A stretch of 45,033 nucleotides of DNA from positions 1 to 45,033 of the forward strand of contig CANQOT010000014.1 of assembly GCA_947625555.1 (NCBI GenBank), in the 5' to 3' direction. Positions 7,715 to 14,549 of this stretch are shown here, piece after piece. The DNA is from an uncultured Clostridia bacterium. Lineage in GTDB: Bacteria; Bacillota; Clostridia; Christensenellales; Borkfalkiaceae. The notes beneath the pieces were generated by a model that had not been told where the DNA came from, ran no database searches, and was given only the letters and a program-made list of their open reading frames with translations. Each line of letters begins with the position of its first letter. The first letter of the stretch is position 1. The translations under genes were made by a program, and so were the position numbers.

Positions 7715-8541
7715 TTCCTCATTCCGCCCCGCCGTAGGCGGTGAGTGAATCTTGCCCCCTCCATGGGAGGGGGGTAGGGGGGTGGGGTGACGTTCTAAAT
7801 CACGTCATGTTGCCCCGACCGCGGCTTCTATTGATTATCCAAGGTCGGCACGAGCCGAAGGCGAAGTAGCTTGTCGAAACATGTCCATATTAGGTTCGCG
7901 TCATCCTGAGGGAGCGAAGCGACCGAAGGATCCCGAAATACGAAGTCCGAAAGGCTTCCCCCCAAGGGGGGGAAGCTGTCACCGCAGGTGACTGATGAGG
8001 GCAGAGCTGCCCCCTTTGAAGGGGGCGGCTCCGCCGCAGGCGGTGGTGGGGGTTGGCCTTGTCCCGCGCTGTCATACCGAGCCCGCGAAGCGGGCGAGTG
8101 TATCCCCTAATACGCAGTCCGCAAGCCCCCTCCATGGGAGGGGGGTAGGGGGGTGGGGTGACATTCTAATCACGTCATGTTGCCCCGACCGCGCCTTCTA
8201 TTGATTATCCAAGGTCGGCACGAGCCGAAGGCGAAGTAGCTTGTCGAAACATGTCCATATTAGGTTCGCGTCATCCTGAGGGAGCGAAGCGACCGAAGGA
8301 TCCCGAAGCACGAAGTCCGCAAGGCTTCCCCCGTCTACGGGGGAAGCTGTCACGCTTTGCGTGACTGATGAGGGAAAGACCTGCCCCTGTTTACGGGGGC
8401 GGGTGGCACGGCGAAGCCGTGACAGGTGGGGGAGAGCTCCTCCTTGGGGAGGAGCTGTCAAGGCGAAGCCGAGACTGAGGTGGGGGGCACTCACCATACA
8501 ATATAATAATGTCGGCATTCAAGTTGCCCCACACCCTTTGA
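7715..8541. repeat. Mosaic of short GC-rich intergenic repeats, with a 208-bp direct duplication
   Basis: This stretch has no believable gene. It is built of small palindromic modules: a C5TCCATGGGAG G-run unit, GCTTCCCCC...GGGGGAAGC, GTCACCGCAGGTGAC, GCTGCCCCC...GGGGGCGGC, CCGCCGCAGGCGG and a GTCATCCTGAGGGAGCGAAG unit. A block of about 208 bp (7754-7962) is repeated almost perfectly at 8125-8332. The same modules recur at 10946-11104, 27265-27345, 31653-31930, 33978-34160 and 34298-34540, often in the other orientation. The stretch 7631-7714 is AT-rich with nothing recognisable. Confidence 0.85.
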
Positions 8542-8542
8542 T

Positions 8543-8572
8543 CCCTCTCCCCAAGGAGAGGGTTTCTTTTTT
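8543..8572 (+). terminator. Hairpin terminator at the end of the repeat block
   Basis: CCCTCTCC (8543-8550), loop CCAA, GGAGAGGG (8555-8562), then TTTCTTTTTT. It insulates lipoprotein cassette A from transcription through the repeats. Confidence 0.8.
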
Positions 8573-8665
8573 GTCCATAACCCCCCAATTTCGCTCAAAT
8601 TATTATAAATTTTGGCTGTGGAAAAAAAATTTTTGCAAAAAATTAAAAAATTTTTCAAAAAAGTC

Positions 8666-8715
8666 TTGACAAATGGACGGGGGGGGTACAATATATGATG
8701 TCATAAAAAATGACA
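8666..8715 (+). promoter_or_regulatory. Promoter of lipoprotein cassette A with G8 tract in the spacer and inverted-repeat operator
   Basis: TTGACA (8666-8671) is separated from TACAAT (8687-8692) by only 15 bp, eight of them an unbroken G run (8679-8686). Gaining two Gs would give the ideal 17 bp. Just behind lies TGTCAT-N5-ATGACA (8699-8715), beginning at the expected transcription start. The cassette B promoter has the same parts with G7. Confidence 0.7.
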
Positions 8716-8739
8716 AAATTTTCATTATGGAGGAAAGTT

Positions 8740-10812
8740 ATGAACAAAAAGAGTTGGCTCATTGTGGGATTGTCGCTCGCAATGGCCGCAAGCATCGGCG
8801 TGGGCATCTCCGCCTGCGGCGGAGAAACCCACACCCACAACTACGATGCGTGGGACTACAACGAAACGCAGCACTGGAAGTACTGCGACGAACACGGCTC
8901 CGACAAGAGCAACATCGACGAGACCACCAAGGCAAACCACGACTTCAAAGACGGCAAGTGCGTCTGCGGCGCGACGGAAGGGGGAGAGATCCCCGATGCC
9001 GACCTCGACACCCGTGAGTTCTGGGCGACGGGTGCGGGCGCGGGCGACTTGCAAAATTCCAGCTGGACGGAATTGAAACCCAACTTCAAACTTACCAAAG
9101 AGCCCACGAAGGACGAGGACGGCTTCACGCTCTACACCATCCAATTCAAGATCTATGCCGGCGGCGATAGCTTCAAGATCCGCCAAAATGAGAAAGACGA
9201 AAATGGCGCCCTCAAATGGACGGACGGTACCTATTTCGGCATTGACGAACTCCGCAACGCTTCGGGTACCTTTATCGACGCGGGCACAAAGAACATCGGC
9301 GTAGCAACGGGCAAGGACGGCATTTACAAGTTCACCGTACATACCAAGCCCGCCCCTGCGCCGTGGAAGGACAACTTCGTGACTTGGGAGCTCGTCGAAA
9401 GCGTCACGCCGCCCACGACGACGGAAGATATGTATATCGTCGGCAAACTCGCCACATATCCCAAGAACGATTGGCCCGGCTATGGCGTCCTTGAGAACTG
9501 CATTCACATGACTTTCGACGGTGACAAGACTTGGAGTGCGACGATCACCGTAAAGGAAGGCGACCAGTTCAAGGTCTACAACAAGCTGAACCAGCAGTAC
9601 TATCCCGACCAGGGTGGGAACCTCACGCGTCCGAGCGATGCGCCTGACGGCTTGTTTGAAGTCACTTGGGTTTCCGGTGCGCTCAAACCGACTCTCAAAC
9701 ACGTCCATACCTATTCGAAGTGGGCTTATGACAGCGAGAACCACTGGAAGGCTTGTGATTTTGATAATGCAAAAGACGAAAGCACCATTGAAGCGCACGA
9801 TTTCTCGCAGGGCGACACTTGTAAGTGCGGGTTCCAACAGGAAGCAGACCCCGACTGGAAGATCGAAGGCGGCGAACTTGTTGAATACACGGGCGACTAT
9901 GTGAATTTGAAGATCCCCGCCGACCTGACGGTATTCCCCGATTTCGGGAAACTCTTCGGCATGGGCAAGAACAACACCTATGAGTTCGCAAAGTGCGACC
10001 AAGCGAACCTTGCCAAAGTGCAGTCCGTGACGGTCGACCCGAAAAACGAACACTTCAAGGTCGAAAATAACGCAGTCCTCTCTACCGACGGCACCGTCCT
10101 CTACATGTATTTCCCTTGCAGCACGGAGACCGAAGTCACCTTCGAAAACGTGACTACGATCAACAATTCTGCGTTCTATTATAACACGACCGTAACATCG
10201 GTCAGCTTCCCCAAGGCAGTGAACGTCGGAAAATACGCCTTCTATCAAACGACCGCGCTCGAAACGGTTTCCCTGCCTCTTGCGGAGGTGATCGGAGAAA
10301 ACGCTTTCGATGCTTCCGGCGTAAAAACGGTCGAGTTTACGAAAGTACAGGTAATCAGGTCCTCTGCCTTTGCCAATTCCAAGGTCACGACTGCCGATTT
10401 GCGCACCGTAACGACGTTGGATAAAAGCGCTTTCTACAAGTCGGACATCGAATCTGTCGACCTTGAAAGCATCAGGACGATTGGTGACAGCGTGTTCACC
10501 TATTGTGCGAAGCTCAAAACCGTCGTGTTCGGCGAAAAGCTGCAAACGTTGAAGGGCACGGGCACCCTCCTTGCAGGTTGCACCGTCCTCACAACGGTAA
10601 CGATCAAGACGACGACGGTGTTGGAGGCAGATAAGTATCTGTTCCAGTTGAGCAAAGCGATCACCGACATCTTCGTGCCCGCGGAGAGCGTGGACGCCTA
10701 CAAGGCAGCAGATGTATGGAAGGATCAGGCGGACAAGATCAAGGCGATCCCTACGGAGGTAGTCTCCGCACCCGCCGAAGTGGCCCTTCCCGCAAGCAAG
10801 AAAGAGTACTAA
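8740..10812 (+). CDS. Surface lipoprotein, His/Cys modules, two carbohydrate-binding-like domains, BspA-type leucine-rich repeats (cassette A)
   Basis: 690 residues, counted from the ATG with GGAGG six bases upstream; a more distal in-frame ATG (8710) has no ribosome site. Signal peptide with lipobox ISAC at residue 26. Then a His/Cys module (HTHNYDAWDY...HWKYC...CVCG, about 29-75). Next are two beta-rich domains of the kind seen in starch-binding lipoproteins (about 80-215 and 225-320, e.g. MYIVGK...W..TITVKEGDQFKVYN) and a second His/Cys module (HVHTYSKW...CKCG). From about 440-620 come leucine-rich repeats of the BspA type (SAFYY..VTSVSFPKA.NVGKYAFYQ). It ends SAPAEVALPASKKEY, like its paralogue at 32115. 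Exported and lipid-anchored; role in surface binding is inference. Promoter and 3' flank are shared with cassette B. Confidence 0.85.
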   Translation: MNKKSWLIVGLSLAMAASIGVGISACGGETHTHNYDAWDYNETQHWKYCDEHGSDKSNIDETTKANHDFKDGKCVCGATEGGEIPDADLDTREFWATGAGAGDLQNSSWTELKPNFKLTKEPTKDEDGFTLYTIQFKIYAGGDSFKIRQNEKDENGALKWTDGTYFGIDELRNASGTFIDAGTKNIGVATGKDGIYKFTVHTKPAPAPWKDNFVTWELVESVTPPTTTEDMYIVGKLATYPKNDWPGYGVLENCIHMTFDGDKTWSATITVKEGDQFKVYNKLNQQYYPDQGGNLTRPSDAPDGLFEVTWVSGALKPTLKHVHTYSKWAYDSENHWKACDFDNAKDESTIEAHDFSQGDTCKCGFQQEADPDWKIEGGELVEYTGDYVNLKIPADLTVFPDFGKLFGMGKNNTYEFAKCDQANLAKVQSVTVDPKNEHFKVENNAVLSTDGTVLYMYFPCSTETEVTFENVTTINNSAFYYNTTVTSVSFPKAVNVGKYAFYQTTALETVSLPLAEVIGENAFDASGVKTVEFTKVQVIRSSAFANSKVTTADLRTVTTLDKSAFYKSDIESVDLESIRTIGDSVFTYCAKLKTVVFGEKLQTLKGTGTLLAGCTVLTTVTIKTTTVLEADKYLFQLSKAITDIFVPAESVDAYKAADVWKDQADKIKAIPTEVVSAPAEVALPASKKEY

Positions 10813-10913
10813 ACAGCCTACCCTCCATAATTCCCTTCGTCGGTGCGGGGCCCCATCCTCGCACCGACCCCCGCAAGGGGGTAGGAAAGTTATGAGAAAC
10901 AAATTAAAGTACA

Positions 10914-10942
10914 AAAAAACCGAGGGAACCTCGGTTTTTTTG
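10914..10942 (+). terminator. Terminator of lipoprotein cassette A
   Basis: A6CCGAGG (10914-10925), loop GAA, CCTCGG followed by seven T. An equivalent copy, loop TTT, ends cassette B. Confidence 0.9.
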
Positions 10943-10945
10943 TTA

Positions 10946-11104
10946 TTCCCCACCTCCGTCTCGGCTTCGCCTCGCCAGCTCCTCCCCAAGGAGGAGCTTT
11001 ACCCTCATCAGTCACCTGCGGTGACAGCTTCCCCCCCTTGGGGGGAAGCCTTTCGAACTTCGTACTTCGGGATTCTTCGGCTGCGCCTCAGAATGACGCG
11101 TTGA
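10946..11104 (-). repeat. Intergenic repeat modules
   Basis: GCTCCTCCCCAAGGAGGAGC, GTCACCTGCGGTGAC, GCTTCCCCCC...GGGGGGAAGC and a GGATTCTTCGGCTGCGCCTCAGAATGACG unit: the same family as 7715-8541, read in the opposite direction. Confidence 0.8.
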
Positions 11105-11158
11105 ACTGCGCGCGGTTTGCTCAATCCCTCGGAATGATAGCAGGGGTGGGAAATTCAA

Positions 11159-11536
11159 CTAAAAAATATTTTCGATGGCGGGGGAGTAGGTAGCGGGCAG
11201 GCACTTCGCAAGATGAATGAGGATCTCGATCTTGGGCAGGGCAAGCGCATAGTTCTTTTCCGCCACGAGGCGCACGGTTTCCGACATGTAGTCGTCGATG
11301 CGCGTGATGTCGCTATGGGGGATCCAGACGTGCAGCGTCTCCTTTTTATGTTCCCACGAAGTCTGCACGGCCCTCGCGTCCTCTCCGCTTGCGGTGCCGT
11401 TTTCCGTCTTATCGTAGAGGGTGGCGAGCTCCTTCCCGAAGTTGCCGAATTCTTGATTGACCGAGACCCATTCCCCGACGCCGAGCCCGATGAGAAGGGC
11501 GACGGCGACCGCGATGGCCGTGAGTGATTTCACCAT
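11159..11536 (-). CDS. DUF4363-type small membrane-anchored protein
   Basis: 125 residues: one N-terminal transmembrane segment (about 4-24) followed by a helical, charged extracytoplasmic part with HVWIPHSDI and ETVRLVAEKNYALALPKIEILIHLA split over the last helix. This is the layout of DUF4363 proteins, which in Firmicutes usually sit next to a DUF421 gene, as here. It lies 15 nt downstream of the DUF421 gene and is surely co-transcribed. The function is unknown; a role with DUF421 in the envelope is inference. Confidence 0.7.
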   Translation of the reverse strand: MVKSLTAIAVAVALLIGLGVGEWVSVNQEFGNFGKELATLYDKTENGTASGEDARAVQTSWEHKKETLHVWIPHSDITRIDDYMSETVRLVAEKNYALALPKIEILIHLAKCLPATYSPAIENIF

Positions 11537-11551
11537 ATGTAGGGCGGGCGT

Positions 11552-12241
11552 CTACCACGTCTTGCCGCCGGGATATTCGATCTTGATCGTCTTGAATTTC
11601 TGTTTTTTCACCTGCAAATAGAGTTTGCCCGTGCCGTCGGCGGTGAGGACGAGGACCTTTTTGACGCTTTTCACCCCCTCCTTTTCGAGGACGCCGCGGA
11701 AAAATTCTTCACCGAGCCCGATGAGTTCGAGATTTTTCTTATCGAACTTGCCGTTGTCGATGATGACGAGGGGGAGGGAAGTCTGCGTCTCCTCGTAGTC
11801 CTGTTTGGGCAGGGCGGAAAACTGTCCGTTGGATTCGTAGAGGGCGTAATCGATGCTGTCGAGGGAGAAATACCCCGCCGTGCGCAAACTCTCGATGAGG
11901 TCGGAAACGTCGAGATTGTTGCGTTTGAGCTGGTAGTCGTCGATGCCGTTCTTGTTGACGACGAGGGAAGGCTTTCCGCTGATGAGCGACTTCAAGGGCT
12001 TGACTTTGAGGTCGATGAGGGTGACGATCTCGTGCAAGACATAGATCGCGACGACGGAGACGAGGCCATAGAGAAGGGGAATGGAGGCATCGGACATCGG
12101 GATGCAGGCAAGCTCTGCGATGAGGAGGGTGATGACGAGCTCGAAAGGCTGCATCTCGCCGATCTGCCGCTTCCCCATGAGCCGCATGATGACGAGAAGC
12201 ACGATGAAGATGATCGCCGTTCGAATGATGACGAGTACCAT
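11552..12241 (-). CDS. DUF421 (YetF/YdfR-like) membrane protein
   Basis: 229 residues: three N-terminal membrane helices (about 4-20, 35-52, 57-80), the hallmark RLMGKRQIGEMQPFELVITL and two small cytoplasmic alpha/beta YetF domains (SLVVNKNGIDDYQLKRNNL; LPLVIIDNGKFDKKNLELIG). This is the standard DUF421 architecture; related YetF/YdfR proteins are linked to sporulation or germination and envelope functions in bacilli, without a fixed activity. First gene of a two-gene operon with the DUF4363 gene. No strong ribosome site is visible before the ATG. It diverges from folT across 300 bp. Confidence 0.85.
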   Translation of the reverse strand: MVLVIIRTAIIFIVLLVIMRLMGKRQIGEMQPFELVITLLIAELACIPMSDASIPLLYGLVSVVAIYVLHEIVTLIDLKVKPLKSLISGKPSLVVNKNGIDDYQLKRNNLDVSDLIESLRTAGYFSLDSIDYALYESNGQFSALPKQDYEETQTSLPLVIIDNGKFDKKNLELIGLGEEFFRGVLEKEGVKSVKKVLVLTADGTGKLYLQVKKQKFKTIKIEYPGGKTW

Positions 12242-12287
12242 ATATCTACATCTTTTGTGAAATTTGCGGGAAATATGTAATTTTTAT

Positions 12288-12316
12288 TTGCGCTTTTGCG
12301 CGCCGTATGCTATCAT
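12288..12316 (+). promoter_or_regulatory. Promoter of the THF riboswitch/folT
   Basis: TTGCGC (12288-12293), 17 bp, extended TGC and TATCAT (12311-12316). The calculated start (about 12323) coincides with the first base of the riboswitch. Confidence 0.7.
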
Positions 12317-12322
12317 TTTCAA

Positions 12323-12432
12323 GAAGAGTAGCCAAGGCGCGTCAAGTGTTGCGAAACGGGACGTTGTTCGCAAACGAAAGGGCGGAGAGGGGGACCTCCC
12401 GCGTCCTGCGGTGCCTTTGGCGCGTCCGCTTC
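12323..12432 (+). ncRNA. Tetrahydrofolate (THF, folT-type) riboswitch
   Basis: The leader carries the conserved THF blocks in the right order: GAAGAGTAG at the 5' end, CGCGTCAAGTG, an internal hairpin (TTGCGAA...TTCGCAA) holding the CGGGACGTTG block, ACGAAAGGGCGG, GCGGTGCC and a closing CGCGTCCGCTTC. P1 is GAAG/CTTC and P2 pairs GCCAAGG with CCTTTGGC. It binds reduced folates and lowers downstream expression. The gene below is an ECF S-component, the usual partner. Confidence 0.85.
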
Positions 12433-12517
12433 GTCGTCGCACGCCTCCTTTTCACGCTTTCCTTGCGAGGGGGGCCGCTCCCTTACAGAGCCTTGCGCAA
12501 AATGACGGCGAAATTAC

Positions 12518-12539
12518 GGACCTCCTCAAAGGAGGTTTT
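12518..12539 (+). promoter_or_regulatory. Expression platform: hairpin that hides the folT ribosome site
   Basis: ACCTCC pairs with AGGAGGT around a TCAA loop and six T follow, right before TCATG. The Shine-Dalgarno of folT is thus the 3' arm of a terminator-like hairpin. Either transcription or translation can be turned off by the same helix. Confidence 0.7.
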
Positions 12540-12542
12540 TTC

Positions 12543-13346
12543 ATGTCAGAAACAGCACTTATCGTGACCCTTTCGGCCGTCGCTTTCGCCCTCGCGCTCG
12601 TTGCGGCCGCCCTCGCCCTCTCCCTGAAAAGGAAGAAAAGAGCGCCCTCTATCAGTGGGGCTGAGACGGAAAACGGGGGTACCATGTCCGAGGAAGAGTC
12701 CCCCAAAAGGGGGCATGCCCCCCTTTGGGAGCGCGCGCTTCTCTCCGCGACGCTCATGGGCAAGAGCAGGGCGACGCGCATCGCCTATGTGGGCGTGATG
12801 GCGGCGCTGTGCATCGTCGTCAACATGTTCGAGATCAAATTCGCGACGACGCAGTTCTCGTTTACCGTGTTCGCATCCGTGCTCGCGGGCATTCTCATCG
12901 GCCCTGTTTTCGGCTTCGCCGCCGTTTTTTTGGGAGATGGGGTGGGATATCTCGTCAACAGCGCGGGCTATCCCTACTATTGGTGGGTGGCGCTCTCGTG
13001 CGCGCTCATGGCGGCGATCGCGGGGCTCGTGATGAAGCTCCCCTTAAAATTTCGCGGGAGCGGCTATGTAAAACTTGCCCTCATCTGCCTTTTGACCCTC
13101 GTCCTCTGCTCGGCGGGGGTGAACAGCCTCGGCATGTACTACATCGGATTGGAGATCTATATGCCGAAGAATGTGCTTGAAGCCGCGGCATCCCGCTTCG
13201 GCGGCGAGCTGAACTTCTGGACCTACTCCTTCATCCGCTTCTTCGTCCTCGGGCAGATCTGGAACAGCCTCATCAACTATGCCCTTCTCTTTGTTGCGCT
13301 GCCCGTTCTCGGCGCCGCTAAACCCTTGAAGGTCAACATCAAATAG
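12543..13346 (+). CDS. folT: ECF transporter S-component, folate-specific (FolT) by riboswitch context
   Basis: 267 residues; the start is the ATG behind the AGGAGG hairpin, since the longer reading frame runs through the riboswitch. The core from about residue 78 (TRIAYVGVMAALCIVVNMFE) has the S-component pattern of five to six helices, with AGILIGPVFGFAAVFLGDG and a YPYYWWVAL loop. S-components capture a vitamin and dock on the shared EcfAAT energy module, which is not encoded here. Specificity for folate is inferred from the THF riboswitch. The N-terminus is unusual: an extra membrane helix (about 5-27) and a charged, probably disordered linker (28-75) that contains GGTMSEEE, encoded by a recurrent DNA motif. 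S-components are normally about 170-200 residues. Confidence 0.8.
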   Translation: MSETALIVTLSAVAFALALVAAALALSLKRKKRAPSISGAETENGGTMSEEESPKRGHAPLWERALLSATLMGKSRATRIAYVGVMAALCIVVNMFEIKFATTQFSFTVFASVLAGILIGPVFGFAAVFLGDGVGYLVNSAGYPYYWWVALSCALMAAIAGLVMKLPLKFRGSGYVKLALICLLTLVLCSAGVNSLGMYYIGLEIYMPKNVLEAAASRFGGELNFWTYSFIRFFVLGQIWNSLINYALLFVALPVLGAAKPLKVNIK

Positions 13347-13351
13347 CGCGC

Positions 13352-13379
13352 AATTCCCCATACTATGGGGGAATTTTTT
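13352..13379 (+). terminator. Terminator of folT
   Basis: AATTCCCC (13352-13359), 8-nt loop, GGGGAATT (13368-13375) and a run of six T. Confidence 0.85.
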
Positions 13380-13416
13380 GCCGTCGGAAAAAATTTCCGC
13401 ACTCGCCCCAACGGTG

Positions 13417-13445
13417 TTGACTTTTCCGCGCGCGCGGTTTATAAT
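13417..13445 (+). promoter_or_regulatory. Promoter of the lgt-pncB-lspA-rluD-der-plsY operon
   Basis: TTGACT (13417-13422), 17-bp spacer of alternating CG, TATAAT (13440-13445). The lgt ATG follows 30 nt later with an AGGAG site. Confidence 0.85.
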
Positions 13446-13475
13446 AATAGCAATCTATTGGAATAGGAGCACGCT

Positions 13476-14549
13476 ATGCAATCGCTTTTACTCGATAAGA
13501 ATCCGCTCTTCGGCGCATACGACAAGGGGATCTACGTCTTTTCGTTGCAGATCCAATACTACGCGATCGTCATCGTATGCGGCATGATCATTGCCGCCAT
13601 CCTCTCGGCGCTCCTCATGAAGCGGCGCAATATGGACAGCGGCTTTATCTACCTGCTCTTCGTGGTATGTATCCCGTCCGCCATCATCGGCGCGCGGCTC
13701 TTTTCCTGCCTCACCGACCCCGGGCTCGGCATCAAGGCCTTCTTCGATTTCCCTTGGGCGGGGCTCTCCATTACGGGCGGCGTCATCGGCGGCGTGCTCT
13801 CGGGCTTCATCGTCTGCATGTGTTGCAAGGTGAACTTCCTGCGCGCGGCGGACTGCGTCGTCATCAATATCCTCTTGGCGCAGGCTATCGGCCGCTGGGG
13901 GAATTATTTCAATCAGGAAGTGTACGGCGGGCTCATCACCGATCCCGCGCAACAGTGGTTCCCGTGGGCGGTGCACATCGAGGAGACGGGCGAATGGCAC
14001 CATGCGTTCTTCTTCTACGAGATGGTGCTCAACCTCATCGGTTGGGCGATCCTCTTCACCTTCACTTGGTTCCGCAAGAAGAAGCCCAACGGCATCTCCA
14101 CCTGCCTCTACTTCGTATGGTACGGCACGGTACGCGCCATCATGGAGCCTCTGCGCGATCCCAACTTTATCCTCGACGCGGGCGGCGTGATGTGGTCGGA
14201 ACTGTTCGCCATCATGCTCGCGGGCTTCGGCGTTATCGCGATCCTCGTCCTGCTCATCATCAACTTTGTGCGGGAGGACGCCTTCATCGGCAGCCGCAAA
14301 GGGGACCCCTGCGGCATTACGAAGTATTCTTCATACAGCAAGAAGGCGCAGCCTTATTTCTCCAAGATCAACATGTTCGGCGCGAACTATCCGCCCCGCC
14401 CCAAAAAGGTCAAGAAGAAAAAGAAGGGTACCATGTCCGCGGAAGAGCCGCAGGAAACGCAGTCCGAGGGCGAAGAGCCCGCGGAGGAAGAGCGGCCGCG
14501 TCCCGCCCCGCTCGGCGTCAAAAACCATAAGGACGGGGACGAAAAATGA
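13476..14549 (+). CDS. lgt: Prolipoprotein diacylglyceryl transferase
   Basis: Lgt moves diacylglycerol from phosphatidylglycerol to the lipobox cysteine of prelipoproteins, the first step of lipoprotein maturation in the membrane. 357 residues with seven predicted helices and the family signature GRWGNYFNQEVYG from residue 139 (R140, N143, E147). Further conserved stretches are SITGGVIGG and YFVWYGTVRAIMEPLR. From about 305 a hydrophilic tail follows, first lysine-rich (KKVKKKKKGTM) and then Glu/Pro-rich. The usual length is 260-300, so the tail is an add-on, and it contains one CGGACATGGTA motif (reverse). First gene of an operon; the stop overlaps the pncB start (ATGA). LspA is encoded three genes downstream. 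Confidence 0.95.
   Translation: MQSLLLDKNPLFGAYDKGIYVFSLQIQYYAIVIVCGMIIAAILSALLMKRRNMDSGFIYLLFVVCIPSAIIGARLFSCLTDPGLGIKAFFDFPWAGLSITGGVIGGVLSGFIVCMCCKVNFLRAADCVVINILLAQAIGRWGNYFNQEVYGGLITDPAQQWFPWAVHIEETGEWHHAFFFYEMVLNLIGWAILFTFTWFRKKKPNGISTCLYFVWYGTVRAIMEPLRDPNFILDAGGVMWSELFAIMLAGFGVIAILVLLIINFVREDAFIGSRKGDPCGITKYSSYSKKAQPYFSKINMFGANYPPRPKKVKKKKKGTMSAEEPQETQSEGEEPAEEERPRPAPLGVKNHKDGDEK

Larger units (their letters stand above)
10813..11158. other. Gap after cassette A: conserved 3' flank, terminator, repeat block
   Basis: 10813-10941 is the conserved 3' flank that also follows cassette B at 34161-34291, including a GGTGCGRGGCCCC...CCTCGCACC hairpin and the terminator. 10946-11104 holds repeat modules in reverse orientation. 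No gene is seen. Confidence 0.75.

Noticed and set aside
7715..8541. Protein genes in the repeat block
   Set aside because: Short frames on both strands have no ribosome sites, change with the repeats and encode low-complexity sequence.
8590..8665. Insertion-sequence ends
   Set aside because: The AT-rich flank shared by the two lipoprotein cassettes has no transposase and no terminal inverted repeats; it is a paralogous promoter region.
12264..12542. N-terminal extension of FolT into the leader
   Set aside because: This region is the THF riboswitch; the codons before ATG 12543 are non-coding.
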